From: Nilaparvata lugens
Lineage: Eukaryota; Arthropoda; Insecta; Hemiptera; Delphacidae
Direction of reading: 5' to 3'
Length of the DNA stretch: 64,000 bases
Assembly: GCF_014356525.2 (NCBI RefSeq)
Contig: NC_052507.1
Span: forward strand, 1,590,086-1,654,085
In this document: positions 53,663-62,761 of the stretch, one piece after another
How the letters are laid out: the number at the start of each line of letters is the position of its first letter
Position numbering within the stretch: the first letter of the stretch is position 1
Program-made: the position numbers and the translations under genes
Notes under the pieces: generated by a model
Told to the model about the DNA's origin: nothing
What the model saw: only the letters and a program-made list of their open reading frames with translations
Database searches by the model: none

Positions 53663-53747
53663 TTACACCTCTCTTGTACAGGTACAAGTGTGTGATGCAC
53701 ATTTGTGCTTCATGTGTGTAATTAATTTCAATGCACTTATGATATAC

Positions 53748-54054
53748 ACTTGGTACCTGTCTTGTTAATGCCATTTTGACGGTAGCTGATACAGGTTTAT
53801 TGATGTAATATTAACTGTTCAGTCTTGTTTGAAATAAACAATTATATTCTATTTAGCAAGAAATTATATTTTTCTATAATTTCATAATCAAGATGAAATG
53901 TTTTGTTAATTATTAATTCTACATTGTTAAAATACGATCTGGCAACAGAGCAAAGCGAGAAAGAGATAGCGCTGTCCGCTTTGTTCAATGATAGACAAGG
54001 ATAACAATACCATTGCTAATCAAACACTGCCATTATAACGTGGACCTAACTATA
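53748..54054. mobile_element. MITE-A copy lacking the left terminus
   Basis: Starts within the body (TACCTGTCTTGTTAATGCCA) and runs to CGTGGACCTAACTATAG. Only 85 bp from the previous copy. NOP53 intron 6. Confidence 0.7.
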
Positions 54055-54431
54055 GCATGCAATAAGTCATTCTGTATTCTATGCTATCATGTACCCCTAT
54101 GCTATTTACAGTTTCTTTGACCCCTCCTATAGGGGAACAAGTTGGGTAGAAAATCAACCTACGCGATCTCTGGTGGCAAAAGCTCCAGGCTATAAGCCTG
54201 GTTTTCACTAGTGGAGTTTAGTGGTCGAGTAACTGGCATAACTAACTCCACTCTACTTACTTGGTCGAGTAACTGTTTTCACTAAAATTGAGAATAGTAG
54301 GTAAAGTGTGTTGTCTAGTGAACACAACTAACCTTAAAATGGAATGTCAATACGGAACATTCATTATCGCCGTTCAGCCAAAAAAGTTTTACAAAAAGCA
54401 TTGATATATGATTAAACTGATAGTTTAGGCT

Positions 54432-54855
54432 GTCGCGTTGTTGTAAAAAGTACAACAGTGTAAGTTTTTTAGCTGCACAAAACTATTGAATGGGGTGGTG
54501 TCAGTGAATGAATCACCTATTCATTCCAAGACTTTCTCCCCATGCACTGAGTTGTAGTATCAACCGAGCAATGGTTCAGTCTTTAGGTGCCATTTAGTCG
54601 CGACAGTGCATAAGTCGCACTGTGCATTAGGTAGGGAAAGACTGTATACGGGGACTGTAAACGAACCAATAACACAGAATTGATGGCTTTGCTTGATGTA
54701 CCTTATTGGAAATGGTAATCATCCAAATGTTCATAGACGTAAGATAATCCAAGAAGATGGAAAAAGTAATTTTACAATTAATTAATAAGTTTTGATAATA
54801 AACAGAGTACATAACACTTGGAAAATTGGATGTTGTACAAAATACAACACGCGAC
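54432..54855. repeat. TIR element with GTCGCGTTGTTGTA ends
   Basis: GTCGCGTTGTTGTAAAAAGT / ACAACA on the left is mirrored by TGTTGTACAAAATACAACAC / GCGAC on the right. No coding sequence. It is nested in the larger foldback. Confidence 0.6.
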
Positions 54856-54896
54856 TGCTCGTGTGATTGAGTAAGGCGCGACTACCGGAAGGTTAA

Positions 54897-55165
54897 ACCA
54901 TAGAGAAACAATAGCATAAGTAGATATCCCATGGTATAGGGCGTTTATGTCGTAACTTTTACTGTTATCTCAAGCTGATAGTCCACGTAGTTCTTTCCTG
55001 TGAAGCTTCATGACGCTGGTAGTCTTTCATATTGTGCCGTTCATACACTCTCACCCGGTCAAAACAGTAAAAATCGACAATAATCGGCTTGAGATTACAG
55101 TAAAAGTTGCGACATAAACGCCCTATACCATGGGATATTTACTTATGCTATTGTTTCTCTATGGT
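54897..55165. mobile_element. MITE-B copy 2, TTAA flanks
   Basis: Near-identical to 13619-13887. TTAA lies immediately outside both ends (54893-54896, 55166-55169), suggesting a TTAA target as used by piggyBac-type transposases. Copy 1 does not show a clean TTAA, so the assignment is tentative. Confidence 0.75.
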
Positions 55166-55460
55166 TTAACTTGATAGCCTACGGCACGACTCTACTCTAC
55201 TAGCTCGAGACTGTTTTCATTAGCATAGTAGTGGTAGAGTAGAGTGAGAAGCGGTGGTGGGGGGAGGCAAGTGGTAGAGTACTATCCCACGGTGCTATCC
55301 CACTCTACTCTACTAAAAACTAGTACTCTACCACGACTCTACTCTACAATGAACGTTTTCATTGGGAGAGTTCACAAGATAGTTAGTGCTTGCCCTGGAA
55401 ACTCTACCACTAACTCTACTAATGAAAACCAGGCTCACATCTTTTCCATGGAAGCGTTAA

Positions 55461-55651
55461 GCTCAACTTACGCGACTCAAGTCGAGAAGAGACTGCGACT
55501 CTAGTCTCTTCTCGACACAGCAAGTGTTTTCAAATGGTGACACTGAGACCAGTCGATTCTAGTCTCTGCGACGTCACCATTTGAAAACACATGCTGCGTT
55601 GAGAAGAAACTGGAGTTGAGTCTCTTCTCGCCTGAGTCGCGTAAGTGTGCC
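55461..55651. mobile_element. 191-bp foldback MITE of GAGAAGAGACT words, TAA flanks
   Basis: GCTCAACTTACGCGACTCAA and GAGTCGCGTAAGTGTGCC are inverted ends. TAA lies on both sides (55458-55460, 55652-55654). The interior consists of GAGAAGAGACT/AGTCTCTTCTC words and an inverted GTTTTCAAATGGTGAC pair. Confidence 0.72.
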
Positions 55652-56211
55652 TAAGCCTAAGGCCGGTTACAGAGCTCAACCGACCGTCAGTGCGTACGTC
55701 AGTCGCGCTTGTCTTTTCCATAGATATTCCATGTATCCGTTCAGAGCAGGACTGACGGCACGCATGCGCACGGTCAGGACCACGCGTTTTATACAGCGTA
55801 CGAGGACCATCGGTCGAGCTCGTGCGCATCCGTTCCATCGGTCGACTGACGCGCTATTGAAACAAATAGAAGCTTTCAGAGCTGTACTGATCAGTAGCCC
55901 GATCACAACATAACCAATGTGCTGACACCTCTGTCCGACAATCAGCTGATATTGAATTGAATAGCATAATGAGTGATTCAATTAGTATTGTCATATTTGA
56001 ATTCAGATTTTTTCTATACATTTCTTCAATCATTTCTAAATTTTCTATTGAAAAAATCATATATTATTAATATTATCTTCATTTATTTGATCCGTAGCTT
56101 AAAGTGACTGCAAGTATTCCCAATGGTGATACAAGCTCGAAACAACTCATCAAAATTTCTGATGGAAATTCTGAGGTAGTTGAAAAATGTATCTTCACCC
56201 CAAGCAATGAT

Positions 56212-57123
56212 GTAGATTAGATTAGATTAGATATTTATTAAGCCATAAACAATACAAGAAAGTACAGGCCAAGTCAATATTTACAATAATTTAAAAAAGT
56301 CAAAAGACAATATTTACAATAAATTGTAAAACAATACACAAAATCTATAAAAAGATATCACAAAAACTTAACATATATCGTCAGAATAATTCAAAATAGC
56401 CTAAAGAATGTCATATGAATAAGCATGTCACAGCCAGCAATCCAACCACGTGTATTAAATACTACAGACATTATGAAATAAACAATATTTATCTATCAGT
56501 GAGGAACTCTTCCACACTATAATATGCTTTCTCCGCAAGAAAAGTATGCAGATCTTTTTTAAAAGTTGCAGATATGACATGAACAGAGATCTAGGTAGCT
56601 TATTTAATAGTCTCAGACCATAGGTTCGAAGGTCTTTGTCGGAAAACTTCAATCTATGCTGAACAATACATGGATTGCCACTACCTCGTGTATTATAGCC
56701 ATGCATATCAGAATTAGTTTTGAATGAATCTAAGTTATTAGCAATAAAAAGAACAACTCTGTAGATGTAAATACATGGTAAAGTTAGAATTTTTAAATCT
56801 ATGAAGGCATCTCTACAGGGGTGATTGTAATCAAGCTTAGCCAAATACCGTACTGCACGCTTCTGTAAAATGAAAATTTTTTGAGTGTTTCCAATAGATG
56901 TACTTCCCCAAAGCTCAATACAATAGACAAGATGAGTGTAAATCAGAGAAAAGTATACAGATTTTGCTACGTTTAATGGTACATACTTTACAATATATCT
57001 TAAGACAAAGAGTCCCTTACTAATTTTACCCACCACCCTATCCACATGCTCATTCCATGACAATTTGTCATCGACAGTTAAACCTAGCAAATTAACTACA
57101 TTAGCATTTTCTACAATGCTGTT
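56212..57123 (-). mobile_element. LINE 3' part: RT thumb/C-terminus and (ATCTA)n tail
   Basis: The minus strand encodes LLGLTVDDKLSWNEHVDRVV, YFSLIYTHLVYCIELWGS, IFILQKRAVRYLAKLDYNHP, CRDAFIDLKILTLPCIYIYR and HGYNTRGSGNPCIVQHRL in one open frame, a well-kept Jockey/CR1-like RT C-terminus. The tail complement GATTAGATTAGATTAGATAT begins at 56216. 5'-truncated insertion in the PIF-like element. Confidence 0.8.
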
Positions 57124-57245
57124 AATGGTACTAAATTCCCTTTGAAATGCTCTTTGGGCGACCATCGGGTGAACTTGATATCTATGTCTTTTAATCTTTC
57201 GTTTACGCAGATAATAAGCTGCAATAACAATCTGTAAAGGCGTCC
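57124..57245 (-). pseudogene. PIF/Harbinger-type transposase N-terminal fragment
   Basis: Frame reads WTPLQIVIAAYYLRKRKIKR and HRYQVHPMVAQRAFQREFST. The RxRxWVHP...R...GEF-like spacing is a feature of PIF/Harbinger (HARBI1-like) transposases. The frame then fuses with LINE RT sequence, so the long open frame on this strand is a chance chimera. Identification rests on about 40 residues. Confidence 0.5.
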
Positions 57246-57505
57246 ATTTTGTGAGTCAGAAAAACTGATGTATGGTCAGGATGGTGCATACGCACTGACG
57301 GTCGGTCGAGCTCTGAATGTGTAAAACTGATTCATCGATGCGTACGGTCAGGATGGTACATACCATACGCACTGACGGTCGGTCGAGCTCTGTAACCGGC
57401 CTTAGTGTTCAAGTTTATGACAATACTTGTAAAAAGTTGCTTTTGTAAATAAATAAATATGATATCGAAGTTGTTTAATGTGTTATTTTGTTTTGAAATT
57501 CGCAG

Positions 57506-57599
57506 ATTACACAAGAAGGTTGGCAAAACTTACTTCAAGAAAGGATACAAGATGGATGAGGAGGCGGAGTTGAAAAAATACACCAGCAAAAAGAATTAA
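57506..57599 (+). CDS. NOP53: NOP53 exon 7 (last exon)
   Basis: 94 nt after acceptor TTCGCAG. The first A completes Arg419, then LHKKVGKTYFKKGYKMDEEA, ELKKYTSKKN and TAA. The basic, lysine-rich C-terminus is as in other NOP53 proteins (conserved KxKxxEKR-like tail). Confidence 0.92.
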
Positions 57600-57620
57600 A
57601 AACAATTTTATCTTCATGTT

Positions 57621-57626
57621 AATAAA
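57621..57626 (+). terminator. NOP53 poly(A) signal
   Basis: AATAAA 22 bp past the NOP53 stop codon. It is the first canonical signal and implies a very short 3' UTR. Confidence 0.65.
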
Positions 57627-57713
57627 TGGTATTGATAAAACCGTTGAAGTCATTCAGCCAAGCCTTCATCAGCGAAATCGTCATTTTTATTTGAAAAACT
57701 TGATAAAAGGTAA

Positions 57714-57891
57714 GTCTAGGCACACACCAGTTAGACAAGACAAGACAAGACACGTTTAGTCACAATACTTCACATAGTTGCTTATGAAGACATGTCTAAT
57801 TGCAATGACTAATCGATGTGTGTTGCTTCATAAGCAACTATGTGACTAATCGTGAATAGTCTTGTCTTGACTAACTGATGTGTGCCTACCC
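57714..57891. mobile_element. 178-bp foldback MITE of AGTC words, TAA flanks
   Basis: GTCTAGGCACACACCAGTTA and TAACTGATGTGTGCCTACCC are inverted ends with TAA on both sides (57711-57713, 57892-57894). Arms contain ACAAGACAAGAC / GTCTTGTCTTG and GTTGCTTATGAAG / CTTCATAAGCAAC. Same interior vocabulary as 61671-61858 and 61862-62029. Confidence 0.8.
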
Positions 57892-57907
57892 TAAGTTATA
57901 TTTTTTT

Positions 57908-58059
57908 ACTTTCCTTGCCCTACTACCATAGGTAAGGAAAGTATTGCTTTCCAAAAAAATTAAGGCACCCTAATTTCAAGTTTTCTATACGTTTCAAGGT
58001 GCCCTGAGTCCAAAAACATGATTTTTGGGTGTTGGTCTGTGTGTGTGTGTGTGTGTGTG

Positions 58060-58090
<31 letters not shown>

Positions 58091-59535
58091 TGTGTGTGTA
58101 TGTCTGTGAACACGATAACTCCATTCCTAATCAACCGATTGACTTGAAATTTTAAACTTGAGGTCCTTATACCATGAGGATCTGACAATAAGAAATTCAA
58201 TAAAATTGAATTCAAAATGGCGGAAAAAATGGTGGATAATTACTAAAAAACCATGTTTTTCACGGTTTTCTCGAAAACGGCTCTAACGATTTTCTTCAAA
58301 TTTATACCATGGATAGCTATTTATAAGCCCTATCAACTGACATGAGTCTCATTTCTATGAAAATTTCAGGAGTTCCGTAATATTCTTGAGAAAAATGGCG
58401 GATAATGACTAAAAAACCATGTTTTTCACGGTTTTCTCGAAAACGGCTCTAACGATTTCCTTCAAATTTATACCATGAATAGCTATTTATAAGCCCTATC
58501 AACTGGCATGAGTCTCATTTCTGGGAACATTTCAGGAGCTCCGTAATATTCTTGAGAAAAATGGCGGATAATGACTAAAAATCCATGTTTTTCACCGTTT
58601 TCTCGAAAACGGCTCCAACGATTTTCTTCAAATTCATACCATGGATAGATATTCATAAGCACTATCAACTGGCATGAGTTTCATTTCTGGGGAAATTCCA
58701 TGAGCTCCGTAATATTCTTGAGAAAAATGGCGGATAATGACTAAAAACCATGTTTTTCACGGTTTTCTCGAAAACGGCTCTAACGATTTTCTTCAAATTC
58801 ATACCATGGATAGATATTCATAAGCACTATCAACTGGCATGAGTCTCATTTCTGGGGAAATTCCATGAGCTCCGTAATATTCTTGAGAAAAATGGCGGAT
58901 AATGACTAAAAACCATGTTTTTCACGGTTTTCTCGAAAACGGCTCTAACGTTTTTCTTCAAATTTATACCATGGATAGCTATTTATAAGCCCTATCAACT
59001 GACATGAGTCTCAATTCTGGAAAAATTGCAGGAGCTCCGTAATATTCTTGAGAAAAATGGCGAATAATTACTAAAAACCATGTTTTTCACGATTTTCTTA
59101 AAAATGACCACCGATTTTTTTTTCAAAGTTATACCCTGCATAGTTATTTATCAGCTCTATCAACTGGCAAGAGTCTCCTTTCTGGGAAACTAATTGGGGA
59201 TTCACCCCATCCTTGAGAAATGGACTTTTTAACCTCCTTCTCGTGCATGAGGTAGGTAGGTAGAGCAGTTCATAAAAAGAACACATAGTCGAAATATTTC
59301 ATCTGTAGAACAGCTGTTTTGACGACTTTAAAAAAAATCATCGAATTTCACAATTTACACAAAGGAAAAAGTACTCTGAAGACAACTATATCCACACATA
59401 TACAGAAGTCTGATCGTAGTTTCAAAAAATGTTGCCGCCAATCGTCATTATGTTATTCCCCTAAATTATTATCTTTTAAGAATGAGGCTTACAGTTCAAT
59501 GAGCAGGGAAAGTTGTGTGAGTGCGCCACACCAGA
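57908..59535 (-). mobile_element. Helentron/HINE-like element, copy H5, with six ~165-bp units
   Basis: ACTTTCCTTGCCCTACTACC hairpin at the left (3' end in element orientation), (GT)n at 58038-58100, then about six tandem units (58215-59230) each with ATGGCGGATAAT, CACGGTTTTCTCGAAAACGG and CCCTATCAACTG. The right end reads GTGCGCCACACCAGA. The largest copy; units vary mostly by substitutions. Contains a 60-bp unrelated patch near 59430-59505. Confidence 0.6.
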
Positions 59536-59616
59536 TGTTTTTTGGGATGAGAGTGAAAGAACAGCACAGTATGAGAGACTACCAGCATCTAATAGCTTCG
59601 GGAAATATGACTTCCA

Positions 59617-59676
59617 TAGTGAGGTCCTCGTTATAAACGTCAAACACTGCCATTACAATGTGAGTCTCCCTATAGA
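59617..59676. mobile_element. Minimal MITE-A: two ends only
   Basis: ATAGTGAGGTCCTCGTTATA is followed after AACGTCAAACA by CTGCCATTACAATGTGAGTC-TCCCTATAG. The whole body is deleted and only about 55-60 bp remain. Confidence 0.65.
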
Positions 59677-59967
59677 GGTAATGTTTGCTTAAGCATTGAA
59701 TCACGTCAATAAAATAGACCGATTAAAATACAGGATCATTAGCTTTGTTAGTTAACTGATTATTATAGATTATGACCTTGAGATTATAGTCGTTTACCTT
59801 GGCTTTGAAGATTATTAATGATCACAATAATTCAATATACTTGATGGTTGTATTCATTTTAAACTGGCATCATTGTGTTGAATAAGAAGCATTTCGTGTT
59901 ATTCATAGGAAAGCTGACAGTTGAAAAAAAAACTACACCTTAGGTAACCTTATAAGGATTGAAAAAA

Positions 59968-60616
59968 TCTGGTGTGGAAATCATTTCTGGGAAAATTGCA
60001 GGAGCTCCGTAATATTCTTTTGAAAAATGGCGGATAATCACTAAAAAACCATGTTATTCACGGTTTTCTCAAAAACGGCTTTAACGATTTTCTTTTAATT
60101 CATACCATGGATAGCTATTTATAAGCCCTATCAACTGACATGAGTCCCATTTCTGAGAAAATTGCAGGAGCTCCATAATATACTTGAGAAAAATGGCGGA
60201 TAATTACTAAAAAACCATGTTTTTCACGATTTTCTCAAAAATAACTTGACCGATTTTTTTCAAATTCATACTCTGTATAGTTATTTATCAGCTCTATTAA
60301 CTGGCATGAGTCTCCTTTCTGGGAAACTAATGGGGGGTCCACCCCATCCTTGAGAAATGGACTTTGTAACCTCCTTCTTGTGCATGAGGTAGGTAGGTAG
60401 AGCAGTTCATAAAAAGAACACATAGTCGAGATATTTATCTGTAGAAGAGCTGTTTTGACGACTTAAAAAAATGACGACTAAAAAAAAAATAAACGAATTT
60501 CACAATTTACACAAAGGAAAAAGTACTCTGAAAACAATTATATATACACATATACAAAAGTCTGATCGTAGTTTCAAATATGAGCATGGAAAGTTGTGTG
60601 AGTGTACCACACCAAA
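59968..60616. mobile_element. Helentron/HINE-like derivative with two identical-type ends
   Basis: Begins TCTGGTGTGG (a 5' end), then immediately runs into 165-bp units in the opposite orientation and ends GTACCACACCAAA. Two 5'-type ends face outward and the hairpin end is missing, so it is a rearranged copy. Confidence 0.5.
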
Positions 60617-60809
60617 TTTTTGTAACTATAGATGGTTCAGTCAAGTGATAAAGCACGTTCTCCCATACGGCTGCTGCATTTAAATGCTTTTTGTCGTGAT
60701 TGAGGGAAATATTTATTCATTTACTACAGTAAACATATTATTCATCATCTACGTAAGACTCTACAGCTCATGCATAATATTCAGAGGAATTGGCACAAGT
60801 GGTCACACT

Positions 60810-61666
60810 AAAGCTGTTAATAACAGTGTTAACAGTTAATAAGCTCTTGTTAATAACACGAGTTATTAACTTGACTGAATCGTCAAAATTTCTCTTGACA
60901 AAAGTTAATAACTCATGTTTCTAACAGAAAATTCCTTGTTATTAACATGATCTTGTTATCAATATAATTGACTGCCATATGATTTCATTTAACGAGACTA
61001 TTCATATGATATAGCAGCCGGAATAAAAAGCAAAAAAATGTCTTCAAATTTGAATTGAAACATGTGTGTGATCATTAATGATCATTAATGATCTTCATCT
61101 GATCTAATGTAAATAAATTATAATGAGTTTACACCAGAGTTTAAAACAACACTTTTCAACATAAGTTAATAACATTTTCTTTTGGCTGTTAGTTTTGTTA
61201 TCAAAAAAAGTTAATAACTTTGTCACGTGTTTTGGCTGCAGCTGTAGTTATTAGGGAACAGCTGTAGTTGTAGGGTAGGGATGCTGGGCGAGGGGGTTGC
61301 GGGGAAGATAGTAACCTGTTATTAACAAAAGTTACCGACTCTCGATGGATAACATAAATCTTGTTAATAACAAGGAATTTTCTGTTGAAAACACGAGTTA
61401 TCAACTTTTTTCAAGAGAATTTTTTGTCGATTCAGTCAAGTTGACAACTTTTATAGCTCATGTTATATTATAACATGAGTTATTAATAAAAAGTATGTTA
61501 TAATATAAAATGAGTTATAAAAGTTGTCAACTTGACTGAATCGACAAAAAATTATCAACTCCGGTGTAAATGCAACTCAACATGATGTTATTAACTTTTG
61601 TAATTAACATCAGTTGATAACAAGAATGTTAAAAACGCGTGTTATTAACTCCGGTGTAAACGCAGC
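60810..61666. mobile_element. Foldback element built of GTTATTAAC words
   Basis: The right end CTCCGGTGTAAACGCAGC is followed by TTA and resembles that of the 126-bp element (GGTGTAAACGCAGCT). The left end is diverged, about GTGGTCACACTAAAGCTG. The interior repeats TTAATAAC/GTTATTAAC, AACACGAGTTATTAACTT and TTGACTGAATCG in both orientations. Internal palindrome near 61440-61530. The left boundary is approximate. Confidence 0.55.
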
Positions 61667-61670
61667 TTAA

Positions 61671-61858
61671 GGCTGGTCACACACCGAATAGTCAAGACAA
61701 GACTAGTCACGTTTAGTCACAATACTTCACATTGCTGCATATGACGCAACACACACTGATTAGTCATTGCAATTAGACATGACTCCATAAGCAACTATGT
61801 GAAGTATTGTGACTAAACGTGACTAATCTTCTCTTGACTAATCGATGTGTGACCAGCC
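61671..61858. mobile_element. 188-bp foldback MITE (GGCTGGTCACACACCG), TAA flanks
   Basis: Ends GGCTGGTCACACACCGAATA and GATGTGTGACCAGCC; TAA on both sides (61668-61670, 61859-61861). Arms contain AAGACAAGACTAGTCACGTT / AACGTGACTAATCTTCTCTT and TAGTCACAATACTTCACAT mirrored. Loop near 61745. Confidence 0.85.
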
Positions 61859-61861
61859 TAA

Positions 61862-62029
61862 GGATGGGCGTACACCGGATAGTCAAGACAAGACTAGTCA
61901 CAAGTCAAGACAACGTTTAGTCACGTTTAGTCACAATCAGTGTGAGTTGCGTCATAAGCAACAATGTGAAGTATTGTGACTAAACGTGTCTGATCCAGTC
62001 TTTATTGACTAAATGATGTTCGCCTGGCC
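61862..62029. mobile_element. 168-bp foldback MITE sharing its TAA with the previous element
   Basis: Ends GGATGGGCGTACACCGGATA and GATGTTCGCCTGGCC. TAA on the left is the same triplet that ends the previous element, and TTA follows on the right. Contains AAGACAAGACTAGTCACAAG and TAGTCACGTTTAGTCACAAT direct words. Related to 61671-61858 but rearranged. Confidence 0.72.
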
Positions 62030-62078
62030 TTAGTGGATATGTTCATCATGGATGTCCTACCGTTAGCGACCAGCCTAA

Positions 62079-62251
62079 GGGTCAAGCCACATAAAGCGTT
62101 TTATCAGGCGTTCTCAGACTAGTTGGCAGGGCAGCAAGCTCTCTGATTGATTGATTAGGTTGGCGTTCGGAAATCAGCTGATAATCAGCCAATCGGACAG
62201 CTTCCTAATCTGCCGACTCGCCCGAAAAAAACGCTTTGTATGGCTTGACCC
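62079..62251. mobile_element. 173-bp foldback MITE (GGGTCAAGCCACATAAAGCG), TAA flanks
   Basis: Ends GGGTCAAGCCACATAAAGCG and CGCTTTGTATGGCTTGACCC; TAA on both sides (62076-62078, 62252-62254). An inner pair AGCTGATAATCAGC-like palindrome and GGCAGGGCAGC/GCCGACTCGCC blocks are seen. No ORF. Confidence 0.82.
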
Positions 62252-62392
62252 TAAGTATTGGTAATGAGCCTGATAATTTCTTCATAAATAATAATTTCTT
62301 ACGTAAAATATTGAAAAAGCTTGATATTATATTAACTATTCAAAGATGGCCAATACATCACTACAATTTGATAGATACTTTTCTTACAATAA

Positions 62393-62761
62393 GGGCCGGT
62401 GTTTCCGAGCTCGGGATTTAGCTAAGTTCTAGACTTTAAACAGCTGGAGTCAGAAGATTGGCTTTCCAAAACGGGGCGTGGTCGCAGTATTCATGACAGT
62501 AGTCGCAGTTTTTATTGTCTCATTTCTATAATTGGAAATGTTTTATCTTGACAAAATTAAACATTCCTAAATAATTCAAAATAGCTGAAACTTTACACTA
62601 TTTCCTCTATATTTAAATTTGTGTTCAATTTTCTAGTTTTTCGAAATTTAATTCAAACGTGACAATGACTACGACTACGCCCCGTTTCGGAAAGCCAATT
62701 TTCTGACTCCAGCTGTTTAAAGTCTAGAACTTGGCCAAATCCCGAGCTCGGAAACCGGCCC
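62393..62761. mobile_element. 369-bp foldback MITE, second copy of the 51-kb family
   Basis: Ends GGGCCGGTGTTTCCGAGCTC and GAGCTCGGAAACCGGCCC, with GTTCTAGACTTTAAACAGCT mirrored inside, as at 51018-51369. TAA left, TAT right. It lies between two copies of a direct repeat (TATGGCTTGACCCTAA... at 62238 and 62766). Confidence 0.8.

Larger units (their letters stand above)
54196..55434. mobile_element. Foldback element (GCCTGGTTTTCACTAG) with two nested elements
   Basis: Left end GCCTGGTTTTCACTAGTGGA and right end CTCTACTAATGAAAACCAGG-C are inverted; TAA precedes, TCA follows. Subterminal words GTCGAGTAACTG / CTCTACCACTAACTCTAC recur. Inside are a 424-bp TIR element (54432-54855) and MITE-B copy 2 (54897-55165). 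The right end matches that of the 17.8-19.8-kb foldback. Confidence 0.7.
55661..57401. mobile_element. 1.74-kb PIF/Harbinger-like element with transposase remnant, split by a LINE
   Basis: TIRs GGCCGGTTACAGAGCTC and GAGCTCTGTAACCGGCC, with TAA left and TTA right. Subterminal GACCGTCAGTGCGTACG-type words recur several times at both ends. A LINE 3' end (56212-57123) is inserted. The remaining 57124-57240 encodes, on the minus strand, a segment resembling the N-terminus of PIF/Harbinger transposases. This is the best candidate for a relative of the autonomous parent of the TWA-flanked foldbacks. Confidence 0.65.
36644..57599 (+). other. NOP53: NOP53 (GLTSCR2) homologue, gene span
   Basis: Seven coding exons join to exactly 1350 nt (449 aa plus stop): 36644-36759, 38002-38187, 39322-39515, 42929-43203, 45067-45281, 51755-52024, 57506-57599. 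All intron phases agree and all borders are GT/AG. Human NOP53 is about 478 aa. Hallmarks are TKKAWRFTDITDVENF near the N-terminus, an LFAID arch-interaction motif, PHPGLSYNPTRRAH, long K/R/E-rich helices and the C-terminal QRRNIIEPR. NOP53 acts in the nucleolus in late 60S subunit maturation and recruits the Mtr4-exosome for 5.8S/ITS2 processing. Introns are filled with transposons but the exons are intact. Confidence 0.93.

Noticed and set aside
56455..57245. Single gene from the 236-codon minus-strand frame
   Set aside because: The N-terminal 14 or so residues belong to a PIF-like transposase and the rest to a LINE RT; the fusion is a chance in-frame junction of two elements.
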